This document shows positions 52,657 through 61,888 of a stretch of 64,000 bases of DNA, piece after piece. Made by a program: the position numbers and the translations under genes. Below the pieces are notes generated by a model. The model did no database searches, was not told the origin of the DNA, and saw only the letters and a list, made by a program, of their open reading frames with translations. The stretch's first letter is position 1. The number at the start of each line of letters is the position of its first letter. Origin of the DNA: Bacillus methanolicus (GTDB taxonomy: Bacteria; Bacillota; Bacilli; Bacillales; Cytobacillaceae); contig NZ_VTQX01000010.1 in the NCBI RefSeq assembly GCF_008764295.1, forward strand, positions 1 through 64,000, in the 5' to 3' direction.

Positions 52657-53409
52657 ATGATAGAAATTCAAAAAGTAACAAAGCAGTTTCAAGATAAAAA
52701 AGTATTTTTTACTGCACTAAAACATGTTTCGTTTAAGGTGGAAGAAGGGCAAGTACTTGGGCTTCTTGGAGAGAATGGAGCAGGGAAAACAACGCTGCTA
52801 AGAACGATTGCAACATTGCTTACACCAACCGATGGTTCAGTCAAAGTAGCAGGATATGACACGACCAAAAATCCGGAAGCAATCAAAAAGCGGATAGGCG
52901 TCCTTTTCGGAGGAGAAACAGGATTGTATGATCGCTTAACGGCTCGAGAAAATTTAGAGTATTTTGCGACATTATACGGCTTAAGCAAGCATGAAACGAA
53001 GGTGCGCATTGATGAACTTTCGCGAATGTTTGGTATGCGGGATTACTTAAATCGTAAGGTTGGAGGATTTTCAAAAGGAATGCGGCAAAAGGTGGCGATT
53101 GCAAGAGCGTTGATTCATAATCCTGAGATTATCCTTTTTGATGAGCCGACGACCGGTTTGGATATTACATCTTCAAATGTTTTTCGCCAGCTAGTCCATC
53201 AGCTTAAACAGGAAGGGAAAACAATCGTCTTCTCCAGCCATATTATGGAGGAAGTGTCATTGCTCTGCGACTCTGTTGCGATGATGCATAAAGGCGAGCT
53301 TGTCTATCATGGTGGTTTGCAAGAGCTTTATAAGGAAGAAGGAAGCACTGATTTGAATTATATTTTCATGAGCAAACTTGTAAGGGGGAATGAGCATTAT
53401 GCTTCTTAA
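52657..53409 (+). CDS. natA: ABC transporter ATPase, NatA-like
   Basis: This 250-aa ATPase has Walker A LLGENGAGKTTLLRTIATLL, the signature FSKGMRQKVAIARAL, Walker B IILFDEPTTGLD and H-loop FSSHIMEEV. It powers NatAB, an ATP-driven Na+ exporter in Bacillus subtilis. GTG 52654 and ATG 52657 are in frame; spacing after GAGGTGG favours the ATG. It overlaps natB by 11 bases. Na+ as substrate is taken from the homologue and the conserved locus. Confidence 0.87.
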   Translation: MIEIQKVTKQFQDKKVFFTALKHVSFKVEEGQVLGLLGENGAGKTTLLRTIATLLTPTDGSVKVAGYDTTKNPEAIKKRIGVLFGGETGLYDRLTARENLEYFATLYGLSKHETKVRIDELSRMFGMRDYLNRKVGGFSKGMRQKVAIARALIHNPEIILFDEPTTGLDITSSNVFRQLVHQLKQEGKTIVFSSHIMEEVSLLCDSVAMMHKGELVYHGGLQELYKEEGSTDLNYIFMSKLVRGNEHYAS

Positions 53410-54556
53410 TACTTATTTAAAGGAATTAAAGGATTGTTTCCGTGACCGTCGTACATTACTATTAACTGTATTTTTACCAATTATTATGATGAGTGGTTTA
53501 ACGCTATTTTATGAGAAACTGAGCTCGGATGGGGCAGATGATTCACTAACACTTGCCGTGAGTTCAACAATTTTAGCCGAAGAAGAAAATATTTTTGCTG
53601 TCTATGAAAATATTGAACTGATGAAAACTGCGGATCCAGAAGCTGCCGTCCAAGATGGTGAAGCACAAGCGGCATTATTGTTAACGGAAGGTTTTGTATC
53701 GAAGGTACAAGCTGGAGAAGCTGCGACGGCAACGATCGTTGGTGATTCATTTAGCCAAAACTCGGCTAATCTTATCAGCTTGGTAACCAATGCCTTAAAT
53801 ATTTACGAGAAAGCTGTTATTGATACAAGGCTACAGGAATCCGGAGTCGATTCGAACCTTGTTCACCCGTTTACGGTGGAACAAAAGGAACTTTCTGAAG
53901 AAAATTCAATGATTCAAATTTTAGGATTATTATTGCCGATGATTTTAGTAGTTGCCATCGGAGTTGGCGCTTCTCCAGCAGCGGCAGATCTTTTTGCTGG
54001 GGAAAAGGAAAGAAAGACGATGGAAGCGTTGTTGATGACACCAGTACGTCGTTCAACATTGCTTGTCTCAAAATGGTTGACGATTACCACGATAGGAGCT
54101 GTCACCGGACTTATTACCCTTTTAGTTGTCGTCTTAGAAATTACTTTTTTAACCGAAAATTTGAAACAGGCACTTACTTTTGATGAAAATATTTATTTAA
54201 TTATATTAGTTGCCTTTTTGATTACGATTTTATATGCGATGTTTAATGCTTCAATCTTAATGATTACGAGTATTGTAGGAAAAACAATTAAAGAGGCGGG
54301 AAGCTATGCTTCACCCATCATGATGTTAAGTATTTTACCAATGATGCTTTTAACTAGTACAGGAGTTAATGAATTGACGATGCAGCATTTTGTTATTCCA
54401 ATTTTAAACTTATATAGTTTAATAAAGGAGTTAATGTTTGGTGTAATTGATTTAGGACATATTCTTTTAGTAGTGGGAAGTAATGTTTTATGTATTATTG
54501 TCTTTTTCATCATTGGTCGAATTCTTTTCTTAAAGGATAAATGGGTGATGAACTAA
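53399..54556 (+). CDS. natB: ABC transporter permease, NatB-like
   Basis: This 385-aa ABC-2/NatB-type permease has a first helix at about 18-36, a large extracellular region (about 40-170) and five C-terminal helices. AGEKERKTMEALLMTPVRRSTLLVSKWL is the typical ABC-2 cytoplasmic segment. ATG 53399 is chosen because GGGGG lies 10 bases upstream; ATG 53390 would leave one base. It overlaps natA. It would carry Na+ out of the cell. Confidence 0.85.
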   Translation: MLLNTYLKELKDCFRDRRTLLLTVFLPIIMMSGLTLFYEKLSSDGADDSLTLAVSSTILAEEENIFAVYENIELMKTADPEAAVQDGEAQAALLLTEGFVSKVQAGEAATATIVGDSFSQNSANLISLVTNALNIYEKAVIDTRLQESGVDSNLVHPFTVEQKELSEENSMIQILGLLLPMILVVAIGVGASPAAADLFAGEKERKTMEALLMTPVRRSTLLVSKWLTITTIGAVTGLITLLVVVLEITFLTENLKQALTFDENIYLIILVAFLITILYAMFNASILMITSIVGKTIKEAGSYASPIMMLSILPMMLLTSTGVNELTMQHFVIPILNLYSLIKELMFGVIDLGHILLVVGSNVLCIIVFFIIGRILFLKDKWVMN

Positions 54557-54574
54557 TTTACTGGAGCTGATTTT

Positions 54575-55108
54575 ATGACACTATATCATTATTTAGGGGC
54601 GGATAAACCGCTCCTTTTAGGGAGTTTTGGGGAAAATTATACTTTAAAAAAGATGAGAGACATTCCAAAGCCAAAAAATAAACATGATTTGAGGAATGCT
54701 TTTGATTTATCCGATCTGGAAAACGAGTGGGTCAAGGTATACGAAACTGAAATCGATTTTGCCTTTATTACAGTTAGCGAGTTACGGGATACAACTTTAG
54801 CAAAGAATTTCCCCATCAATAAGAGTTATATATATGAATTAGACGGTTCTTTTCAGCTGACTGGGGAGGATTATTTTCAAAATCGTATTCAGTATCAATG
54901 CAATGAAAAATGTTTGAGAGAATTATTTGCTTATTTAAAGGAGCAATTGCAAGTGGGAGAAACAATTGAAGTTTATTCTTGCTGGGATTCAGAGGAAAAT
55001 CAACCTCGGGATGAGCAACAGGACAGACAAATTGATATAAAGAAATTCAAAATTACCTATCCTTTTTGTTTTGAAGACAAGCAGCTGATTACATTTTTTA
55101 CAACGTAA
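54575..55108 (+). CDS. hypothetical protein, 177 aa
   Basis: This 177-aa soluble protein starts MTLYHYLGADKPLLLGSFGENY and ends KQLITFFTT. Acidic and aromatic residues are frequent, as in DSEENQPRDEQQDRQIDIKKF. No signal peptide, helix or domain was recognised. It starts 18 bases after natB with GGAGCTG upstream, so it may be co-transcribed with natAB. Confidence 0.7.
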   Translation: MTLYHYLGADKPLLLGSFGENYTLKKMRDIPKPKNKHDLRNAFDLSDLENEWVKVYETEIDFAFITVSELRDTTLAKNFPINKSYIYELDGSFQLTGEDYFQNRIQYQCNEKCLRELFAYLKEQLQVGETIEVYSCWDSEENQPRDEQQDRQIDIKKFKITYPFCFEDKQLITFFTT

Positions 55109-55132
55109 TTAGCCGCTTGTCTCTCCTTATTT

Positions 55133-55162
55133 AAAAAAGCAACCGTTGAGGTCACTTTTTTT
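55133..55162. terminator. weak hairpin between convergent genes
   Basis: AAAAAAG, ACC and GGT, CTTTTTT can pair between the convergent stop codons. The stem is short. Confidence 0.45.
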
Positions 55163-55167
55163 AGTCA

Positions 55168-55515
55168 TTATTTATTTAACTTCATCCAGAAGGAATAATT
55201 AATAATTGAAGGTTTTATATTTGGTGCATTTTTTATTGACTTTATGTTTTGAATAAAATTGTTAAAGTTTTTAATATCTTTTAATGTTTCCATGTAACTG
55301 ACTTCTTCGAACTGGTTAGCATGATGAAATTTAATGTAGTTGCAGCAAACCTTCTCGTCGATAAATTCAAGATACATGATTTTTGTGTGGTTAAACACAT
55401 ACGAAAAAATTCGATTAAGTGAGTTTCTCATTTCATCATTCATAGCGGATTGTGAATCCAAGTTAAATTGAGCACGTAATAAATCGTATCGTGTCGATTG
55501 AGTCAATACTTTCAA
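55168..55515 (-). CDS. unknown 115-aa protein under a c-di-GMP riboswitch
   Basis: This 115-aa protein has no hit I can name. The TTG start follows AAAGGGGAA. It is mixed alpha/beta in look, with MYLEFIDEKVCCNYIKFHH in the middle and IINYSFWMKLNK at the end. It has no signal peptide or membrane helix. It is the only gene under the c-di-GMP-I riboswitch 55640-55745, so it is presumably switched by the level of this second messenger, which also involves the HD-GYP protein at 25.3 kb. A role in motility, biofilm or surface switching is possible but not shown. Confidence 0.75.
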   Translation of the reverse strand: MKVLTQSTRYDLLRAQFNLDSQSAMNDEMRNSLNRIFSYVFNHTKIMYLEFIDEKVCCNYIKFHHANQFEEVSYMETLKDIKNFNNFIQNIKSIKNAPNIKPSIINYSFWMKLNK

Positions 55516-55592
55516 GATACATTCCCCTTTAACGAAATTATTAAGTTATTTGCAAAGCGGACCGTAATCAAGGAAGCAAATGATGTTCAACA

Positions 55593-55619
55593 TAAAAAAT
55601 CCCTCAACGCATGAGGGAT
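55593..55619 (-). terminator. riboswitch expression-platform terminator
   Basis: On the minus strand ATCCCTCA (55619-55612) and TGAGGGAT (55606-55599) pair with a 5-base loop, then six T (55598-55593). It lies between the aptamer and the gene. Confidence 0.85.
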
Positions 55620-55639
55620 CATAAAAACAACTATGTCTT

Positions 55640-55745
55640 TCTTCATGCAACTGGCTGGCATGGTATGTGAATACTTTAGCCCCTATAGCTTTGCGTCCCC
55701 ATTTTTCAATGGCTTTGCCAAATTAACCTTATTTAATTGTCGAAT
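55640..55745 (-). ncRNA. c-di-GMP-I (GEMM) riboswitch
   Basis: On the minus strand the order is GGCAAAGCCATTGAAAAATGG, the highly conserved GGGACGCAAAGC, GGGGCTAAAG and AGCCAGTTGC. These are the hallmarks of GEMM-I, including the A-rich tetraloop/receptor-type elements and the P2/P3 stems. The nearest gene is the 115-aa ORF. The terminator 55593-55619 would be the ligand-controlled switch. Direction of control (on or off) cannot be told. Confidence 0.93.
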
Positions 55746-55929
55746 CAATTTCAACTTGGTATATATAGGTCTATATGATTATTTTTGGAAAAGTCAACAA
55801 CCTATATTCCTGCTGAAATAGAATCATTTATTGAACTATTATAACCTATAAACTTATATATTTCGACAGATATTGACTATTTTTTGGGGGTTTTTTGAAA
55901 TTTTTTTTGAAATCAGTGCTTTTTTGTCG

Positions 55930-55974
55930 AAAATAGGCCTTAAGTGTGATTTTTGTCACTTAAGACCTATTTTT
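55930..55974. terminator. long inverted repeat, terminator of potABCD
   Basis: AAAATAGGCCTTAAGTG (55930 on) and CACTTAAGACCTATTTT (to 55974) pair almost perfectly. It lies downstream of potD on the minus strand; T-rich flanks occur on both sides. Confidence 0.75.
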
Positions 55975-56060
55975 GTAAATGTGGAATGGATGAAAATTGA
56001 CTCAGAAAATAGTAAAGTGAACAAGGCACTCACTAATCTTTTTAATAGGGTGCTGTTTGT

Positions 56061-57134
56061 CTATTTTCTATGCATTTTAAATTGTAAAAATAAATCGTTG
56101 TATAAGGCTAAGTTCTTCTTGCCAAGATTTTCATAGACCTCAAGCTTTTCTGTTAGTTCTGGTGATGGATAAAAGCGTTCATCCTCAACCATATCTTCTG
56201 GCATATATTGAAGAGCTTCTTTATTTGGTGTGGAGTAGCTTACCCATTCAGTGTTTTGGGCAGCAACCTCTGCATCAAGCATAAAATTAATGAACTGATG
56301 GGCACCTTCAATGTTTTTCGCTGTTTTAGGAATAACCATATTATCAAACCAAAGATTTGAACCTTCAGACGGAACGACATAATCAAGGTTTTCATTTTCC
56401 CACATCATATCTGCTGCGTCGCCAGACCAGACTAGGCCAATAGCTGCTTCTTCATTAGCGATGAGCATTTTAATTTCATCGCCAACGATGGCTTTAATAT
56501 TCGGAGTGAGCGTATCAAGCTTTGCTTTTGCTTCCTCTAAATGGTCGACATTTGTATCATTTAAGGAATAGCCTAAACTATTTAAGCCCATGCCGATAAT
56601 TTCTCGGGCGCCATCAATTAACAAAATCTCATTTTCAAATGCTGGATCCCATAAGTCATTCCAACTTGTAATCTCCATGTCACCAAGCATTTCCCGATTA
56701 AAAACAATACCGACGGTTCCCCAAAAATAAGGAACAGAATATTTATTGTCTGGATCAAATGGTAGATCGATGAAGCGCTCGTCAATATTTTTGAAATTTG
56801 GTAGCTTCGAATGATCCAATGGTAGCAACAAGTCTTCCTCCAGCATTTTTGCGATCATATATTCAGATGGGACAGCGATGTCATACGTTGTACCACCTTG
56901 TTGAATCTTTGTTAACATTGCTTCATTTGAATCAAAGGTTTCATAAATGACTTTCATCCCTGTTTCTTCTTCGAAACGGTCAATTAAGTCATCGTCAATA
57001 TAGTCTCCCCAATTATAAATGGTTAATGTATTGCCGCTTGAGAAGCCTACCGCTGAATTTAAACGATTGATTGCAAATAGCAACAGCAGGGATGCAATCA
57101 CGACTGCTGCAAAAACACGGATTAGTTTGTTCAT
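56061..57134 (-). CDS. potD: spermidine/putrescine-binding protein, PotD
   Basis: This 357-aa polyamine-binding protein has LTIYNWGDYIDDDLIDRFEEETGMKVIY, the PotD signature, and DLWDPAFENEILLIDG. Other landmarks are VWSGDAADMMWENENL and LWFDNMVIPKTAKN. The N-terminal hydrophobic segment (about 7-23) is not followed by a lipobox Cys, so it is either an uncleaved anchor or a secreted form. Many Gram-positive PotD proteins are lipoproteins, which makes this unusual. It overlaps potC by 4 bases and is the last gene of potABCD. Confidence 0.92.
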   Translation of the reverse strand: MNKLIRVFAAVVIASLLLLFAINRLNSAVGFSSGNTLTIYNWGDYIDDDLIDRFEEETGMKVIYETFDSNEAMLTKIQQGGTTYDIAVPSEYMIAKMLEEDLLLPLDHSKLPNFKNIDERFIDLPFDPDNKYSVPYFWGTVGIVFNREMLGDMEITSWNDLWDPAFENEILLIDGAREIIGMGLNSLGYSLNDTNVDHLEEAKAKLDTLTPNIKAIVGDEIKMLIANEEAAIGLVWSGDAADMMWENENLDYVVPSEGSNLWFDNMVIPKTAKNIEGAHQFINFMLDAEVAAQNTEWVSYSTPNKEALQYMPEDMVEDERFYPSPELTEKLEVYENLGKKNLALYNDLFLQFKMHRK

Positions 57135-57934
57135 TTGCGAATCCCTCCAACCTGAGCCTTGTTACGTTGCGTAATAAAGTAATAAATCACGACAAGGAGA
57201 ATGGTAAACAAGAACAGTAATGTAGAGAGAGCGTTAATGTTTAATGATATACCTCTGCGCGCTAAAGAATAAATTTCCACGGAAAGAGTGGAGAATCCAT
57301 TTCCAGTTACGAAAAATGTTACGGCGAAATCGTCGAGTGAATACGTTAATGCCATAAAAAAACCAGCAAATATCCCTGGTGTTATAAAAGGCAAAATGAC
57401 CTTCGTCAGCACGTTCCATCTACTTGCACCAAGATCCCGTGCGGCATCAATTAATGTAGGGCTCATCTCCATTAATTTTGGCAGAACCATTAACACGACA
57501 ATGGGAATGCTAAAGGCAATATGGGAAAGCAAAACGGAATAAAAGCCGAGCCTAATTCCAGCCATTGTAAATAGGATAAGGAAGGACGCTCCGATAATAA
57601 CATCTGGGCTGACGATCAAGACATTATTTAATGAAAGAATTGTGTTTTTCGCCCGGCGTTTTTTAACTTGATAAATGCTTAGCGCTCCTAAAACACCAAT
57701 GATCGTTGAAATTAATGCGGATAAAAGCGCGATCACAAGCGTGTTTAAGACTATAATTAATAGTCTTGTATCCTGAAACAATTCTCGATACCAATCCAAT
57801 GTAAAGCCTTCGAAGTTGTACATTGTTCCACCGCTGTTAAAAGAGTAGAACACCAAGAAAAAAATCGGTGCATAGAGAATGAAAAAGATGATAAATAAAA
57901 AGATTTTTGCTAAAGGGGATATGTTTCTCTCCAA
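57131..57934 (-). CDS. potC: spermidine/putrescine ABC permease, PotC
   Basis: This 267-aa permease has six helices and the EAA loop LIDAARDLGASRWNVLTKVILPFITPG. Its other landmark is YSLDDFAVTFFVTGNGFSTLSVEIYS, typical of PotC. It starts two bases after potB. It pairs with PotB to form the polyamine channel. Confidence 0.93.
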   Translation of the reverse strand: MERNISPLAKIFLFIIFFILYAPIFFLVFYSFNSGGTMYNFEGFTLDWYRELFQDTRLLIIVLNTLVIALLSALISTIIGVLGALSIYQVKKRRAKNTILSLNNVLIVSPDVIIGASFLILFTMAGIRLGFYSVLLSHIAFSIPIVVLMVLPKLMEMSPTLIDAARDLGASRWNVLTKVILPFITPGIFAGFFMALTYSLDDFAVTFFVTGNGFSTLSVEIYSLARRGISLNINALSTLLFLFTILLVVIYYFITQRNKAQVGGIRK

Positions 57935-57935
57935 C

Positions 57936-58739
57936 TTATATACCCCGCTTTCTAGTACCTGTTATCGTCATAAACAGAAACATAATAATAATTAAGAAAA
58001 CCGCAATCGTTGAACCCATGCCCCAATCCTGTGTGACAAGAAAATGCTGTTCAATTGCTGTACCTAATGTAATCACGCGGTTTCCAGCGATTAAACGTGT
58101 AAGCATAAATAGAGATAACGCAGGAATAAAGACAACCTGACAGCCCGCTTTTACGCCATCGAGTGTTAAAGGGAAAATGACGCGGCGAAATGTTGTCCAT
58201 CTTGATGCCCCTAAATCGTTCGCAGCATCAATTAATGTTGGATTTAATTCATTTAAAGCATTAAAGATCGGTAAGATCATAAATGGAATAAAGATATAAA
58301 CCGATACAAAAATAAAGCTAAAATCCGTAAATAATATTTGCTGTGTCCCGATTCCAACTGCTTCTAAAAAGTTATTTGTCACACCGTAAGTACCAAAGAT
58401 GCCAAGAAATGCGTAAGCCTTTAATAGTAAGTTGATCCAAGAAGGAACGATAATTAATAAGAGCCATAATTGCTTATGCTTTGTTTTCGTTAGTAAGTAA
58501 GCCGTTGGATATGCGACCAATAACGAAAATAGGGTGATTAAGAAGGCATACCAAAAGGAACTTAATGTCATCTTCAAATACACAGGTGTGAAAAAATTCT
58601 GGTAGTTTATAAGCGAAAAATTACCTTCAATATCAAAAAAGGAATAATAAAGGACAAGAATAATCGGCGCAATAACAAATAAGGCAATCCACAATGCGTA
58701 AGGGACCATATATAGATTGCGGGTGAGCTTATTCTCCAT
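57936..58739 (-). CDS. potB: spermidine/putrescine ABC permease, PotB
   Basis: This 267-aa permease has six helices and the EAA loop [47 protein letters not shown] and [19 protein letters not shown] are typical of PotB. ATG 58739 has GGAG 9 bases upstream and is preferred over ATG 58760 and 58754. It overlaps potA by 11 bases. Confidence 0.92.
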   Translation of the reverse strand: MENKLTRNLYMVPYALWIALFVIAPIILVLYYSFFDIEGNFSLINYQNFFTPVYLKMTLSSFWYAFLITLFSLLVAYPTAYLLTKTKHKQLWLLLIIVPSWINLLLKAYAFLGIFGTYGVTNNFLEAVGIGTQQILFTDFSFIFVSVYIFIPFMILPIFNALNELNPTLIDAANDLGASRWTTFRRVIFPLTLDGVKAGCQVVFIPALSLFMLTRLIAGNRVITLGTAIEQHFLVTQDWGMGSTIAVFLIIIMFLFMTITGTRKRGI

Positions 58740-59841
58740 CGCTATCGTCTCCATCGCCATAAGCTTCTAATCGTTTATCAAATTCCTCTTCTGTTTCTCC
58801 TAAACGCATAACGTGAATGGCCTCAGGGTCAAAGTAAAGGCCGATTTCATCGCCAACATTTGCTGCCTTTGTAGAATGGACAAGCCATTCATTGCCGTCC
58901 TTATCATAGCAGCTAATCTCATAATGAACGCCGCGGAATAACTGCGAATCGACACGCACTTGCAGTTTTCCTTTATCGAAGCTGGTAATTTCTAAATCTT
59001 CAGGACGGATGACAATTTCAACTGTTTCATTTTTGTCCAATCCTTGGTCTACACACTCGAACTGTTTGCCGACAAATTCGACAAGATAGTCATCGAGCAT
59101 TCGTCCTTTCAAAATATTAGACTCTCCGATGAAGTCGGCAACAAAACGGTTAATGGGCTCATCATAAATATCTTTTGGTGTGCCGCTTTGTTGAATTTTT
59201 CCTTCGTTAATGACAAATATTTCATCTGACATGGCAAGTGCTTCTTCTTGATCATGGGTAACAAAAATAAAGGTGATTCCGAGTCGTTGTTGCAGCTCGC
59301 GCAGCTCATACTGCATTTCATAACGGAGCTTTAAATCAAGTGCTGAGAGCGGTTCGTCTAAGAGAATAACCTCTGGTTCATTCACAATCGCTCTAGCAAT
59401 GGCGACACGCTGTCTTTGACCACCTGACATTTCTTTAATTTCTCGATTCTCATAGCCCTTGAGGTTCACAAAGCTAAGAGCTTCCTTTACCTTTTGATCT
59501 ATGTCAATTTGGTTCATCTTTTTTATCCGTAATCCAAATGCAACATTTTCGTACACATTTAGATGAGGGAAAAGAGCATAATCTTGAAAAACCGTGTTCA
59601 CCTGTCTTTTGTTGGCAGGGACATCATTGATCTTTTTTCCATTAAAGTAAATCTCGCCCTTTGATGCTTCAGTAAATCCAGCGATTAAACGCAAAATCGT
59701 TGTTTTTCCACAACCTGACGGACCAAGTAGTGTGTAAAATTTCCCGCGTTCGATCTCAAAACTTACATCATTAAGGACTGGTGGATCGTCATCATATTGT
59801 TTTGTTACATGTTGAAATTGAATAATCGTTTCGTTTTTCAA
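58729..59841 (-). CDS. potA: spermidine/putrescine ABC ATPase, PotA
   Basis: This 370-aa ATPase has Walker [20 protein letters not shown], the signature [15 protein letters not shown], Walker [13 protein letters not shown] and H-loop [10 protein letters not shown]. The C-terminal TOBE domain spans about 285-350. TTG 59841 is placed 8 bases after GAGGGAGG; an upstream in-frame TTG at 59865 overlaps the region before that site and is rejected. It is the first gene of potABCD, all on the minus strand. Confidence 0.93.
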   Translation of the reverse strand: MKNETIIQFQHVTKQYDDDPPVLNDVSFEIERGKFYTLLGPSGCGKTTILRLIAGFTEASKGEIYFNGKKINDVPANKRQVNTVFQDYALFPHLNVYENVAFGLRIKKMNQIDIDQKVKEALSFVNLKGYENREIKEMSGGQRQRVAIARAIVNEPEVILLDEPLSALDLKLRYEMQYELRELQQRLGITFIFVTHDQEEALAMSDEIFVINEGKIQQSGTPKDIYDEPINRFVADFIGESNILKGRMLDDYLVEFVGKQFECVDQGLDKNETVEIVIRPEDLEITSFDKGKLQVRVDSQLFRGVHYEISCYDKDGNEWLVHSTKAANVGDEIGLYFDPEAIHVMRLGETEEEFDKRLEAYGDGDDSDGE

Positions 59842-60035
59842 AACATGGCAACCTCCCTCTGGCAAAAATTTATAAAGCCTATGATACGATTGACTTTGAA
59901 TCTATTAATGAGAATTAATTCCGATTCGGAATAATTATACATGAAATGCAACTATATGCCATATTTTTCGCGAAAAATGTTAAAACCTTTTTTTGGTTTT
60001 GATGGTCTAATATGTACAGAGTAGGGGGGAATGAG

Positions 60036-60551
60036 TTGGAGACGAATGAACAGCTTGTCACAAAAGCGATTGCAGGAAATGAAGCTGCTTTTATAGAGCT
60101 GATGAAAATGTACAAAATAGATTTATATAAAACCGGACTATCCTTTTTAAAAAATGAAGAAGAAGCACTTGAGGCTATTCAGGAAGTTACGTATCGGGCC
60201 TACAAAAATATTAGAAAAATAAGAGAACCAGCTTATTTTAAGACATGGTTGATGCGAATTATGATCAATCATTGTCAAGATCAACTGAAGAAAAAGAAGC
60301 GAGAAGTCTTGAATGAGGATTATATACAAGCACAAGGAGTGTCAGAGTCTCATGCAGCTTTGGAAGTAGAGGACGTGTTGCAAAGCTTAGATTCACGGTC
60401 TCGAGAGCTGCTTACTCTTAAATATCTACATGGATTGAAAATAAAGGAGATTGCCTATGCCATGGATTGTCCAGAAGGGACGATTAAGACGTGGCTTCAC
60501 AAAGCGTTGCAAGAGATGAGAACGAAATTTTCCGAGGAGGGAGAGAACTAG
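60036..60551 (+). CDS. ECF-family RNA polymerase sigma factor
   Basis: This is a 171-aa sigma factor. Region 2 (about 15-85) has AFIELMKMYKIDLYKTGLSFLKNEEEALEAIQEV, and region 4 (about 115-165) has RELLTLKYLHGLKIKEIAYAMDCPEGTIKTWLHKAL. TTG 60036 follows GGGGGG by 6 bases; ATG 60012 has no site. It is followed one base later by its DUF4179 anti-sigma partner. It resembles SigV/SigX-type stress sigmas. A possible autoregulated promoter (AAACC at about 59980 and GTCTAA at 60004) was seen but not established. Confidence 0.9.
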   Translation: METNEQLVTKAIAGNEAAFIELMKMYKIDLYKTGLSFLKNEEEALEAIQEVTYRAYKNIRKIREPAYFKTWLMRIMINHCQDQLKKKKREVLNEDYIQAQGVSESHAALEVEDVLQSLDSRSRELLTLKYLHGLKIKEIAYAMDCPEGTIKTWLHKALQEMRTKFSEEGEN

Positions 60552-60552
60552 C

Positions 60553-61854
60553 ATGTTTTCGAATGAAGAGGAAAAGCTCATGAAATACAATCAAAAGTTG
60601 GAGCAATTAGCCTTGAGTGAGGATAAGCTTGATGAAGCCATTGTAGCTGGTTTCCGCAAAGCAAAATTTGATAAGAAAAAGCGAAAAAAATGGTGGTTGA
60701 ATGCTGCGGTGGTTGCTGCTTTAGTTTTCCTTTTTTTCACGTCTATTCGCGTGTCACCTGCATTTGCGAACTATATTGCTGAGATTCCTGGAATGGAAAA
60801 GATTGTCGAATTGATCCGCCATGATAAAGGGATAATGACGGCGATTGAACATGACTATTACGAGCCGATTGAAGTTTCGGAGAAAAAGAATGGCATGGAG
60901 ATAGTCATCGATGGGGCAATTGTGGATGAGCATGGATTGGTCCTTTTTTATACGATAAATTCTGAACAGAAGCAGACGGAAATCATGATGGAAAATGTCG
61001 TATTGAAAAATAGGAAAGGGGAAGAAATGGAGTATGGCTCAGCCTCCTTTGGCGCCCCTCATTATTCCGAAAAAGGGGAGAAAGTCTTTAATGGCACGAT
61101 TGAATATTTCTTCGAAAAACCATTTGCTGAAAGAGAGTTGCAACTCGAGATAGAATTGAAAGGTGATACGTACATCCTTCCTTTTACTTTAAAAGAAGAG
61201 ATTAAAGCGAAAAAGACGTATGAGATTAATCAAACAGTAACAATCGAAGGACAGAAAATTCATTTAGTAGAGGCGACTGTTTATCCGTTAAGGGTTGGTG
61301 TCCATGTCAAACTGGATCCGAACAACACGAAGAAGCTATTGGAGTTTGAGGATCTCCGCCTAGTCGATGGGAATGGAGAAACGTGGTCAAAAATCAAAAA
61401 TGGAGCTACTAGAAAAATACTGTCGGAAGATGAATGGATTATCTATTTGCAAAGCAATTATTTTAAGGAGCCGTCAGATCTTTATCTTGCTTTCAATAAA
61501 ATTCAAGCTCTTGATAAAGAAAATAGTTCGCTTGTTATTGATGCGGAAAAGGAAGAAATCATCGAACAGCCAAAGGGAAATAAATTGAGAGATCTCACTG
61601 TATCCACAAATGAGATCAGGGTTAACTTATATACGGAGAAAGAATTTCCCTACGGAGTTTTTAATGAAGTAGTTAATGGAGAAGGAAAGAAAATCGATAT
61701 TGACTCAAGCTTTTGGTCTGGATATCGTGATGAAGGATATGCAGTAATTGGGGTGCAAATTCCCCATTTAAAAAGCCAACCTAATCCGCTAACGTTAGAA
61801 CTCTCCTTCTTTCCAGAATGGATTCATGGAGAAGAGAAAATCAGGATTAAATAA
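60553..61854 (+). CDS. DUF4179 anti-sigma factor
   Basis: This 433-aa protein has a short cytoplasmic N-terminus of about 45 residues (sigma-binding), one membrane helix at about 50-67 (WWLNAAVVAALVFLFF) and a large extracellular part with DUF4179 and DUF5643-like domains. It would hold the ECF factor inactive until a cell-envelope stress is sensed. It starts one base after the sigma gene. A terminator at 61858 follows. The signal is unknown. Confidence 0.88.
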   Translation: MFSNEEEKLMKYNQKLEQLALSEDKLDEAIVAGFRKAKFDKKKRKKWWLNAAVVAALVFLFFTSIRVSPAFANYIAEIPGMEKIVELIRHDKGIMTAIEHDYYEPIEVSEKKNGMEIVIDGAIVDEHGLVLFYTINSEQKQTEIMMENVVLKNRKGEEMEYGSASFGAPHYSEKGEKVFNGTIEYFFEKPFAERELQLEIELKGDTYILPFTLKEEIKAKKTYEINQTVTIEGQKIHLVEATVYPLRVGVHVKLDPNNTKKLLEFEDLRLVDGNGETWSKIKNGATRKILSEDEWIIYLQSNYFKEPSDLYLAFNKIQALDKENSSLVIDAEKEEIIEQPKGNKLRDLTVSTNEIRVNLYTEKEFPYGVFNEVVNGEGKKIDIDSSFWSGYRDEGYAVIGVQIPHLKSQPNPLTLELSFFPEWIHGEEKIRIK

Positions 61855-61857
61855 ATC

Positions 61858-61888
61858 AAAGCCGTGGCAAAGCAGTCACGGCTTTTTA
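61858..61888. terminator. bidirectional terminator
   Basis: AAAGCCGTG (61858-61866) and CACGGCTTT (61877-61885) form a 9-bp stem with T tracts after both ends. It serves the anti-sigma gene and, on the minus strand, paiB. Confidence 0.87.

Noticed and set aside
55633-55821. 62-aa plus-strand ORF
   Set aside because: Antisense to the c-di-GMP riboswitch aptamer, which explains the sequence conservation.
55873-56136. 87-aa plus-strand ORF
   Set aside because: It runs through the pot terminator hairpin and antisense into potD.
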